Positions 1-8,201 of a stretch of DNA of 9,423 nucleotides are shown piece by piece. The notes below the pieces were generated by a model. The model saw only the letters and a program-made list of their open reading frames with translations, made no database searches and was not told where the DNA came from. The DNA lies in NCBI GenBank assembly GCA_025464735.1, contig JAODMX010000158.1, positions 1-9,423 on the forward strand. Direction: 5' to 3'. Position 1 is the stretch's first letter, and each line of letters begins with the position of its first letter. Both the position numbers and the translations under genes were made by a program. The stretch comes from Frondihabitans sp. Its GTDB lineage: Bacteria; Actinomycetota; Actinomycetes; Actinomycetales; Microbacteriaceae.

Positions 1-30
1 ACCGGCCACGAAGAGCAGTGGATCCTGATC

Positions 31-39
31 GGTGGATAA
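31..39 (-). promoter_or_regulatory. DnaA-box-like site upstream of dnaA
   Basis: GGTGGATAA differs by one base from TGTGGATAA, the reverse complement of the DnaA box TTATCCACA. It lies about 140 bp before the dnaA start. Boxes upstream of dnaA commonly mediate autorepression in other bacteria; that role here is inference. It is a single near-match with no partner box seen in the 176 bp available. Confidence 0.4.
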
Positions 40-57
40 CCCTGTGAGCAACCTGTT

Positions 58-132
58 GACAGAGTGCCGTACCGACACAGTGCCCTATGACACAGTGCCT
101 TGACGACACAAAGCCCCTGAAGACACACCGGG
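58..132. repeat. Imperfect tandem repeat in the dnaA leader (about 16-bp period)
   Basis: Five units begin with GACA at 58, 74, 89, 105 and 122. The cores are GACAGAGTGCC, GACACAGTGCC, GACACAGTGCC, GACACAAAGCC and the more degraded GACACACCGGG. Two central copies are identical over 11 bp. Spacing is 16, 15, 16 and 17 bp, so successive units sit on opposite faces of the helix. The core is not a DnaA box. The position, between a TTGACA element at 56-61 and the dnaA start, suggests a regulator-binding array or leader-RNA element; function is unknown. Confidence 0.6.
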
Positions 133-176
133 TCGCATCCACCACCACCTGCGCCGCGCGAAGAAGTGAGAGAACA

Positions 177-1592
177 GTGACGAGCACGATCGACCCGGTC
201 CAAGGGCTCTGGCGATCCGTTCTCGCCGGCCTCACGACCGACGACCGAATCACGCCCCAGTTGCACGGCTTCGTGAGTCTCGTCGAGCCGAAGGGCATCC
301 TCGGCGACACCCTCTACCTCGAAGTTCCCAACGAGCTCACCCGCGGAATGCTCGAGCAGCGCATTCGTGAACCGCTCCTCGAGGCCATCTCGGCGCTCGA
401 AGACACGACCGTGTCCAGCTTCGCCATCACGGTCAATCCCGACATCACACCCGACACCCTCAGCCAGCCTCAAGAGGCCGCCGAGACTCCGCAGTACGTC
501 GATGCTCCGTTCGTCCCCACTCCTGTCGAGCCGCCGCCGGGCAGCAAACGCAACGATGCGCGTCTGAACCCCAAGTACAGCTTCGACAATTTCGTCATCG
601 GCGCCTCGAACCGCTTCGCCCACGCAGCGGCCGTCGCGGTCTCGGAAGCGCCGGCCAAGGCCTATAACCCGCTCTTCATCTACGGCGAGTCAGGCCTCGG
701 CAAGACCCACCTCCTGCACGCCATCGGCCACTACGCCGAAAGCATGTATCCCGGGATCCGGGTCAGATACGTCTCCAGCGAAGAATTCACCAACGACTTC
801 ATCAACTCGATCGCGAACAACCGGTCGAGCCAGTTCCAGCAGCGCTACCGCGACATCGACATCCTCCTGATCGACGACATCCAGTTCTTGCAGGGGAAAG
901 ACAGCACGCAGGAAGCCTTCTTCCACACCTTCAACACCCTGCACGACCACGACAAGCAGTTGGTCATCACCAGCGATCTTCCACCGAAGCATCTCACCGG
1001 TTTCGAAGACCGCATGAGGTCGCGCTTCGAGTGGGGTCTGATCACCGACGTCCAGGCGCCCGACCTCGAGACCCGCATCGCGATCCTCCGCAAGAAGGCG
1101 CAGAGCGAGAAGCTCCAGGTGCGCGACGAGATCCTCGAGTACATGGCTTCGAAGGTGTCCAGCAATATCCGCGAACTCGAGGGAACCCTCATTCGGGTCA
1201 CCGCGTTCGCCAGCCTCAACCGGACCGCCGTCGACCTCGCGCTCGTTCAGACAGTCCTGAAAGACCTGATCACCCTCGACGAAGACAATGTGATCGCGCC
1301 GGTCGACATCATCAATCACACCGCTGACTACTTCAAGCTGACGGTCGACGACCTCTACGGATCCTCACGATCGCAAGCGATCGCCACGGCCCGGCAGATC
1401 GCGATGTACCTCTGCCGAGAGCTGACCAACCTGTCACTGCCGAAGATCGGCCAGCTCTTCGGAGACCGCGACCACACCACGGTGATGTACGCGAACAAGA
1501 AGATCTCGGAACTCATGAAAGAGCGCCGCTCCATCTACAACCAGGTGACCGAGCTGACCAGCCGCATCAAGCAGGATCACCGCTACAAGTAG
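177..1592 (+). CDS. dnaA: Chromosomal replication initiator protein DnaA
   Basis: DnaA is the AAA+ ATPase that binds DnaA boxes in oriC and melts the origin. Seen with a 471-residue reading from the GTG at 177: domain I about 1-85, a proline-rich linker about 90-128, an AAA+ core opening with NPKYSF near 131, Walker A GESGLGKT at 170-177 (Lys176), Walker B ILLIDD at 229-234, sensor 1 ITSD at 264-267, arginine finger in RSRF (Arg283), and the C-terminal DNA-binding helix-turn-helix with GDRDHTT at 429-435. All key residues are present. The frame stays open upstream to a GTG/ATG-type start at 87, but those 30 residues are unlike DnaA N-termini and overlap a tandem repeat; homologues begin around TSTIDPVQ, so the GTG at 177 is preferred. 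Its ribosome binding site is weak (GTGAGAG just upstream). It lies directly before oriC, which fits autoregulation by DnaA. Confidence 0.97.
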   Translation: MTSTIDPVQGLWRSVLAGLTTDDRITPQLHGFVSLVEPKGILGDTLYLEVPNELTRGMLEQRIREPLLEAISALEDTTVSSFAITVNPDITPDTLSQPQEAAETPQYVDAPFVPTPVEPPPGSKRNDARLNPKYSFDNFVIGASNRFAHAAAVAVSEAPAKAYNPLFIYGESGLGKTHLLHAIGHYAESMYPGIRVRYVSSEEFTNDFINSIANNRSSQFQQRYRDIDILLIDDIQFLQGKDSTQEAFFHTFNTLHDHDKQLVITSDLPPKHLTGFEDRMRSRFEWGLITDVQAPDLETRIAILRKKAQSEKLQVRDEILEYMASKVSSNIRELEGTLIRVTAFASLNRTAVDLALVQTVLKDLITLDEDNVIAPVDIINHTADYFKLTVDDLYGSSRSQAIATARQIAMYLCRELTNLSLPKIGQLFGDRDHTTVMYANKKISELMKERRSIYNQVTELTSRIKQDHRYK

Positions 1593-1773
1593 AGCCGGGC
1601 CCGCAGGATCCTCTCTTCCGCACCACCACCCACCTCCCGCCCGCGAGACGCCAGAATTCGCGCTCCCGCGGAAAAGTGAGTGGCGAGTTGTGGAGCTCAG
1701 GGCGGCCAGGTTGCCAAACACGCTCCCCCAGAAAAACGTGTTGACCCCGATTCGTCGGCCTTAAGGCGGACAA

Positions 1774-1813
1774 TTTCCCACAGTGTGGATAACCTGTGGA
1801 AAGTCGTGGATAA
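1774..1813 (-). promoter_or_regulatory. Left DnaA-box cluster of oriC
   Basis: Four sites are packed here. TTTCCCACA at 1774-1782 (+ strand, two mismatches) is followed after one base by TGTGGATAA at 1784-1792 (perfect box, - strand), then TGTGGAAAG at 1795-1803 (two mismatches, - strand) and CGTGGATAA at 1805-1813 (one mismatch, - strand). The last three have start-to-start spacings of 11 and 10 bp, one helical turn, which fits cooperative loading of DnaA along one face of the DNA. Confidence 0.88.
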
Positions 1814-1951
1814 CTGGGCATGAATTGTTCATTCCGACGGGTCGCCTGTGAATGACAAGAATTCGCGGAGAGGTCGAGCCCACAGGTCCACCCCAACGCC
1901 TCCACAATCCATCAACAAGTCACACTCGTGTAGTTTCCAGTGGCCAGGCGG

Positions 1952-1981
1952 TTATTAACAAGTTATCCACACTGTGCACAA
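1952..1981 (+). promoter_or_regulatory. Right DnaA-box cluster of oriC
   Basis: TTATTAACA at 1952-1960 (two mismatches, + strand) is followed by the perfect box TTATCCACA at 1963-1971 (+ strand), 11 bp on. After one base comes TGTGCACAA at 1973-1981, a - strand site one mismatch from the TTGTCCACA form used by high-GC actinobacteria. Read on the - strand, the 30 bp match the left cluster's layout. The cluster borders the AT-rich candidate unwinding element. Confidence 0.85.
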
Positions 1982-1984
1982 CGG

Positions 1985-2020
1985 TTAAGACTGTTATTCC
2001 TTCTTAGAAGAAATGAGAGA
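1985..2020. other. Candidate DNA unwinding element beside the right DnaA cluster
   Basis: Right after the right cluster, 1981-2020 is 26 of 40 A/T by my count, well above the flanking GC-rich genes. It contains TTAAG, GTTATT and the short inverted repeat CTTCT-T-AGAAG at 2000-2010. Position next to strong DnaA boxes and low melting stability fit a duplex unwinding element. This is inference; opening at this site has not been shown. Confidence 0.5.
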
Positions 2021-2137
2021 GAAGCCAACCTTGTGGATCGTTCGGTCACCTGTGAACCCGCGGAACCACCTGGAGAATTGCTGTGCCAGTATTAACCGGC
2101 CAGGCTCGATTGAGGTCTGCCGACGTGTGTTTCCGAT

Positions 2138-2142
2138 AGGGG
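2138..2142 (+). promoter_or_regulatory. Ribosome binding site of dnaN
   Basis: AGGGG lies seven bases before the GTG at 2150 and supports that non-ATG start. Confidence 0.7.
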
Positions 2143-2149
2143 TCAAAGC

Positions 2150-3298
2150 GTGAAGTTCCAGGTCAACCGCGATGTCTTCAGCGACGCTGTCTCCTTCGCT
2201 GTCAAGCTGCTGCCCCAGCGAACGACCCTGCCGATCCTGAGCGGCGTTCTCATCGAGGCTCACGAAGGCGGATTGACTCTCTCGTCGTTCGACTACGAGG
2301 TTTCGTCTCAGACCAATATCGCTGCTGAAGTCGACGAACCGGGTACGGTGCTGGTCTCCGGGCGTCTCCTGGCTGACATCGCAAACCGCCTGCCGAACGC
2401 ACCGGTCACCTTCACCGCGGAAGAGACTCGCATCAGCGTCTCCTGCGGTTCTGCGAACTTCTCCCTGCTGAGCATGCCCGTCGAGGAGTACCCCACCCTC
2501 CCCACGGTGGGTGAGCAGTCGGGTGTCGTTCCCGGAGACGCTTTCGCACTTGCGGTCTCGCAGGTCGCCGTCGCCGCGTCTCGCGACGACGTCACGCCGG
2601 TCATCACCGGTGTCCAACTCGAGGTGACCGAGAACGCGCTGTCACTCGTGGCGACCGATCGCTATCGCGTCGCTGTCCGAGGTATTCAGTGGGATTCCGG
2701 ATCCGTCGGGAGCACCGAGACGCTCACCGCCCTCGTCCCGGCCCGCACTCTGCAGGAGGTCGGCAAGAGTTTCGGCAATGCCACGACCCTCAGCGTCGCC
2801 ATCACCGGCAGCGAAGACCGCGAGCTGATCGCGTTCCAAGCCGACAACAAGATCGTCACATCGCTTCTGATCAAGGGCAATTTCCCTCCCGTCAAGCGAC
2901 TCTTCCCCGAGACGGTCGAGAACTACGCGGTGATGAACACCGCCGACCTCGTCGAGGCAACTCGTCGCGTCTCGCTCGTCCTCGAGCGCGAAGCGGCCCT
3001 CAGATTCACGTTCACGATCGACGGCCTCACGCTCGAGGCAATCGGGAGCGAACAGGCGCAGGCGTCAGAGTCGATCGACGCGCTCCTGACCGGAGAAGAC
3101 ACGGTGGTTTCACTGAAGCCACAGTTCCTCCTGGATGGGCTCGGTGCAGTGCACTCGGAGTTCGTCCGTATCTCGTTCACCAAGACCGAGAACCCCAACA
3201 AGCCGGGGCCCGTACTGATCACGAGTCAATCCTCGAAAGACCAGCCGGGAGCGGACAGCTACAAGTACCTTCTCCAACCCAATCTCCTCCTGCGCTGA
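2150..3298 (+). CDS. dnaN: DNA polymerase III beta subunit (sliding clamp)
   Basis: The beta clamp is a ring-shaped homodimer that tethers DNA polymerase III to the template and recruits other clamp-binding proteins. The 382-residue reading starts at a GTG with AGGGG at good spacing; it opens MKFQVNRDVFSDAVSFAVK and carries LPILSGVLI near 26, both typical of the family. Length fits three clamp domains of about 125 residues. The C-terminus is YKYLLQPNLLLR (371-382), in place of the YVVMPMRL-type end of E. coli, where those residues help form the cleft that binds client peptides; the proline is kept. I believe such an end is shared by relatives in Microbacteriaceae, from memory only. The gene is first in the group downstream of oriC, followed after 62 bp by gnd. 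Confidence 0.97.
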   Translation: MKFQVNRDVFSDAVSFAVKLLPQRTTLPILSGVLIEAHEGGLTLSSFDYEVSSQTNIAAEVDEPGTVLVSGRLLADIANRLPNAPVTFTAEETRISVSCGSANFSLLSMPVEEYPTLPTVGEQSGVVPGDAFALAVSQVAVAASRDDVTPVITGVQLEVTENALSLVATDRYRVAVRGIQWDSGSVGSTETLTALVPARTLQEVGKSFGNATTLSVAITGSEDRELIAFQADNKIVTSLLIKGNFPPVKRLFPETVENYAVMNTADLVEATRRVSLVLEREAALRFTFTIDGLTLEAIGSEQAQASESIDALLTGEDTVVSLKPQFLLDGLGAVHSEFVRISFTKTENPNKPGPVLITSQSSKDQPGADSYKYLLQPNLLLR

Positions 3299-3360
3299 TC
3301 GCGCACTCAGAAGAACGCGCGCCAAATCAAGCGACGCACGCTCAAGAACAAAGGAATCTC

Positions 3361-4251
3361 ATGCACATCGGCCTCATCGGTCTCGGCAAAATGGGCAACA
3401 ACATGCGTGCGCGTCTTCGCGAGCACGACATCGAGGTGACCGGCTACGACACCAACCCCGCGGTCTCCGATGTCGCAACCCTCAAAGATCTCGCCGCCGC
3501 TCTCCCCGCACCCCGCATCGTCTGGGCGATGGTCCCATCCGGCCACATCACCGACGCGGTGATCAAGGAGCTTTCGGAGGTTCTGTCCGAGGGTGACCTC
3601 GTGATTGACGGAGGTAACTCCAAGTTCACAAGCGACTTCGAGAGCGCCAAGCTGCTCAACTCCAAGGGCATCAACTTCGTCGATGCCGGCGTCTCGGGCG
3701 GCGTGTGGGGCCTCGAGAACGGCTATGGCCTCATGGTCGGCGGTAGCGATGCCGACGTAGCGACGGCCATGCCGATTTTCGACGCTCTTCGCCCCGAGGG
3801 TCCTCGCGCCGAGGGCTTCTCGCACGTCGGCCCGTGCGGTGCCGGCCACTACGCGAAGATGGTCCACAACGGCATCGAGTACGCGATCATGCAGGCGTAC
3901 GGCGAGGGCTACGAGCTTCTCGAGACACGCAAAGACCTGATCAAAGACGTGACCGCCACGTTCAAAGCCTGGCAGCGGGGCACTGTGGTGCGCTCCTGGC
4001 TGCTGGAGCTTCTTGTGCTTGGCCTCGAACAGGATCCTGCGTTCGAAGAAATCTCGGGCTACGTCGAAGACTCGGGCGAGGGCCGCTGGACGCTCGAAGA
4101 GGCGATCGATAACGCCGTGCCGATGCCCGCAATCAGCGCGTCGATCTTCGCGCGCTTCGTTTCGCGACAGGGCGATGGCTCGCCGGCGATGAAGGCCGTC
4201 GCAGCGCTGCGCAACCAGTTCGGTGGCCACGCGGTCAAGAAGGCCGACTAG
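3361..4251 (+). CDS. gnd: 6-phosphogluconate dehydrogenase, decarboxylating (short form)
   Basis: Oxidises 6-phosphogluconate to ribulose 5-phosphate and CO2 with reduction of NAD(P)+, in the oxidative pentose phosphate pathway; cytosolic. The 296-residue protein opens with the dinucleotide fold GLIGLGKMGNNM (4-15). It has the IDGGNSK substrate loop (82-88), VSGGVWG (111-117), and the active-site segment AKMVHNGIEY at 165-174 with Lys166 and Glu173 matching the catalytic Lys and Glu of the family. At about 300 residues it belongs to the short class, which lacks the extended C-terminal part of the roughly 470-residue E. coli enzyme. AAGGA sits five bases before the ATG. The reading frame is open upstream through dnaN, but that part is a shadow. 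Cofactor preference cannot be read safely by eye. The gene is commonly found between dnaN and recF in actinobacteria. Confidence 0.95.
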   Translation: MHIGLIGLGKMGNNMRARLREHDIEVTGYDTNPAVSDVATLKDLAAALPAPRIVWAMVPSGHITDAVIKELSEVLSEGDLVIDGGNSKFTSDFESAKLLNSKGINFVDAGVSGGVWGLENGYGLMVGGSDADVATAMPIFDALRPEGPRAEGFSHVGPCGAGHYAKMVHNGIEYAIMQAYGEGYELLETRKDLIKDVTATFKAWQRGTVVRSWLLELLVLGLEQDPAFEEISGYVEDSGEGRWTLEEAIDNAVPMPAISASIFARFVSRQGDGSPAMKAVAALRNQFGGHAVKKAD

Positions 4252-4282
4252 GTCGATCAGGCCAACGAGGCAATCGGCCCGC

Positions 4283-5455
4283 GTGCGTGTACTCCATCTG
4301 AGTCTCACCGACTTCCGCAACTACGAGTCTGCTGAAGTCTCGCTCGTGCGCGGGCCGAACCTCTTCGTCGGTCGAAACGGCCAGGGCAAGACCAATCTGG
4401 TCGAGTCGCTTGGCTATCTGGCGACACTCGCCTCTCATCGGGTCTCATCCGATGGCGCCCTCATTCGTCAGGGTGCCGACTCAGCCATCATCCGGGCGCG
4501 GCTCGAGAGCGCCGACCGTGACGTCCTGGCCGAGGTCCAGATCAACCGCTCGTCACCGAATCGGGCCCAGATCAACCGCGGGGCGATCAAGCCTCGTGAG
4601 CTCCCCCGACATTTCTCCAGCGTTCTCTTTGCTCCCGAAGACCTCGCGCTGGTCCGGGGAGAGCCGAGCGGGCGCCGCCGATTCCTTGACGAGCTCCTCG
4701 TCGCACGCACTCCACGACTCTCCGGTGTTCTTAGCGACTACGACCGGGTACTCCGGCAGCGCAACACTCTGCTGAAATCCGCCAGAGCCTCGCGTGTTCC
4801 GGCCGACAAACTCGGCACGCTCGACATCTGGGACGACCGGCTGGTCGTCCTCGGCAGCGAAATCATTGCCGCGCGAGACCAGCTCGTCGCGGCCCTCCAA
4901 CCCAAGGTGGCTGCGGCCTACTCCGCCGTGGCCGGCGACGACCACCAGGCCCAGCTATCGACAGTGGTCAGTATCCGCGGGCAGGCGGCCGACCCCGAAG
5001 ATGCGCCCGGTGACGTCGAAAGACCGCAGGATCCCATCGCGACCGACGAGATCGAACCGCGCTTCCGCGAGGCGCTCGCCCGGGTACGCCCCGCAGAACT
5101 CGATCGCGGCATCACCCTCGTCGGCCCGCACCGCGACGACCTGTTCCTCTCCCTCAATGGTCTTCCGGCTCGGGGTTATGCCAGCCACGGCGAGTCGTGG
5201 TCGTTTGCGCTCGCCCTCAAGCTCGGTTCGGCGGCCGTCCTGCGCACCGATTCGGTCACCGGCGACCCGGTGATTGTCCTCGACGACGTCTTCGCCGAAC
5301 TCGATCGCTCGCGCCGCGAGCGGCTGGCCGACTCCGTCGCGGACTACGAACAGGTCCTCATCACCGCGGCGGTGGAAGAGGATGTGCCCGAGCGCCTGGC
5401 GGCACACACCGTCCGGATCTCGAAGGGGACCATTCTCGAAGGGGTCGAATCATGA
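4283..5455 (+). CDS. recF: DNA replication and repair protein RecF
   Basis: RecF is an SMC-like ABC ATPase that binds gapped DNA with RecO and RecR and helps load RecA at single-strand gaps and stalled forks. With the GTG at 4283 it is 390 residues, normal for the family. Walker A is GRNGQGKT at 30-37; the ABC signature region is YASHGESWSFALALKLG from 299; Walker B is VIVLDDVFAELD at 330-341, with the D-loop aspartate. The frame extends upstream to a GTG at 4223 inside gnd, but those 20 Arg/Thr-rich residues are the gnd sequence read in another frame; RVLHLSLTDFRNY is the expected N-terminus. The ribosome binding site is poor (GAGG at 4267-4270, 12 bases away), so translation may partly follow from gnd, whose stop is 31 bases upstream. 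The stop overlaps the dciA start (ATGA). Confidence 0.95.
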   Translation: MRVLHLSLTDFRNYESAEVSLVRGPNLFVGRNGQGKTNLVESLGYLATLASHRVSSDGALIRQGADSAIIRARLESADRDVLAEVQINRSSPNRAQINRGAIKPRELPRHFSSVLFAPEDLALVRGEPSGRRRFLDELLVARTPRLSGVLSDYDRVLRQRNTLLKSARASRVPADKLGTLDIWDDRLVVLGSEIIAARDQLVAALQPKVAAAYSAVAGDDHQAQLSTVVSIRGQAADPEDAPGDVERPQDPIATDEIEPRFREALARVRPAELDRGITLVGPHRDDLFLSLNGLPARGYASHGESWSFALALKLGSAAVLRTDSVTGDPVIVLDDVFAELDRSRRERLADSVADYEQVLITAAVEEDVPERLAAHTVRISKGTILEGVES

Positions 5456-5973
5456 TTCCGGGCCACAAAGATCCTGCGGGTCGTGATTCTGACGACAACG
5501 AGGCGCAGCGGGTCTATCTCCGGTTCCGCAAGGTCTTCGGCGACCCGTCGACAAGGTCGCGGGACGCCCGCCGGCGCATCGCGCGCGCCGGGGCTCCGAG
5601 CCAACCATTCGGATCGGGGCGTGATCCTCGGGGAATCTCCGATGTGATCCTAGGCGTCACGACCGAGCTCGGCTGGAACTCCACTTTGGCTCAGTCGGAT
5701 CTCATGGCGGCATGGCCCCAGATCGTCGGCGAAGACCTTTCCGGGCACTCCACTCTCGTGGCGATCGAAGACGGAACACTCACTGTCCAATGCGAGTCGA
5801 CGGCGTGGGCCACGCAGCTGCGTTTGATGCGTGCCCAGGTGACGACAGCCATCATCACGACCTACCCGGAGGCCGGCATCGAGTCGATCCGTTTTCTAGG
5901 CCCCAACACCCCGACCTGGAAACGCGGTCCCAGATCGGTTCCAGGGCGGGGTCCTCGCGATACTTATGGCTGA
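5452..5973 (+). CDS. dciA: DUF721 family protein, DciA-type helicase-loading factor
   Basis: DciA proteins interact with the replicative helicase DnaB and are needed for its loading or activity in bacteria without DnaC or DnaI; the mycobacterial member sits at the same locus. This one has 173 residues. The N-terminal 60 or so are charged and probably flexible; the conserved DUF721 core runs from about 65 to 145, with the Leu/Ala-Trp-x-x-Ile-Val-Gly signature (AAWPQIVGEDLSGHS) and the following STAWATQLR. The tail is basic and ends in GRGPRDTYG. The ATG overlaps the recF stop by four bases, with GAAGGGG at 5438-5444 as ribosome binding site, so the two are translationally coupled. Family call is strong by pattern; the helicase role is carried over from relatives. 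Confidence 0.88.
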   Translation: MIPGHKDPAGRDSDDNEAQRVYLRFRKVFGDPSTRSRDARRRIARAGAPSQPFGSGRDPRGISDVILGVTTELGWNSTLAQSDLMAAWPQIVGEDLSGHSTLVAIEDGTLTVQCESTAWATQLRLMRAQVTTAIITTYPEAGIESIRFLGPNTPTWKRGPRSVPGRGPRDTYG

Positions 5974-6023
5974 CAAGGGTGAATCGGTCACTCGACCTCT
6001 GAAAATCGCTCTGAGGGCGTATT

Positions 6024-8125
<2,102 letters not shown>

Positions 8126-8131
8126 TCCGCT

Positions 8132-8148
8132 CCCGGCCTAGCGCCGGG
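8132..8148 (+). other. Short hairpin in the gyrB-gyrA spacer
   Basis: CCCGGC at 8132-8137 pairs perfectly with GCCGGG at 8143-8148 across a five-base loop, just after the gyrB stop. No T-run follows. It could be a weak pause, an RNA-stability element or chance in GC-rich DNA. It does not clearly separate gyrB and gyrA transcription. Confidence 0.4.
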
Positions 8149-8201
8149 TGCTCAGGCCTCGAGCAGGATGCCCGGGGCCGGCTACCGAAAGACGACACAC
8201 G

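Larger units (their letters stand above)
1593..2149. other. oriC: Origin of replication (oriC), dnaA-dnaN intergenic region
   Basis: This 557-bp gene-free stretch lies between dnaA and dnaN, the usual place for oriC in actinobacteria. It is visibly richer in A and T than the flanking genes. It holds two DnaA-box clusters in opposite orientation (1774-1813 and 1952-1981), each centred on a perfect TTATCCACA, plus degenerate boxes between and after them (GAGCCCACA 1876-1884, AGGTCCACC 1884-1892, GCCTCCACA 1898-1906, TGTGGATCG 2032-2040). An AT-rich stretch follows the right cluster. The first 120 bp after dnaA contain no convincing terminator, and no convincing dnaN promoter was recognised although one must lie in or before this region. 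Confidence 0.93.

Noticed and set aside
53..61. CTGTTGACA as a DnaA box
   Set aside because: Three mismatches from TTGTCCACA.
56..91. dnaA promoter with TTGACA at 56-61
   Set aside because: The -35 match is perfect but no -10 occurs at 16-19 bp; TATGAC at 86-91 is too far. Left unlisted as a promoter.
87..176. Upstream extension of dnaA by 30 codons
   Set aside because: Encodes residues unlike any DnaA N-terminus and runs through the tandem repeat; the GTG at 177 gives the expected start.
690..1319. 209-codon and other antisense frames in dnaA, and 6737-7714 in gyrB
   Set aside because: Low-complexity Asp/Val/Leu/Arg-rich products typical of reverse-strand reads of GC-rich genes.
1657..1674. 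Terminator after dnaA (TTCGCG-CTCC-CGCGGAA)
   Set aside because: Four strong pairs, a bulge, and no T-run; not convincing.
2689..3360. Upstream extension of gnd through dnaN
   Set aside because: Reads dnaN in the wrong frame; gnd has a clear ATG with ribosome binding site at 3361.
4223..4282. Upstream start of recF inside gnd
   Set aside because: The extra residues are Arg/Thr-rich frame-shifted gnd sequence; RecF proteins begin at the GTG at 4283.
3307..4320. Long open frame (337 codons) antisense to gnd
   Set aside because: Shadow frame, no recognisable motif, and covers both ends of real genes.
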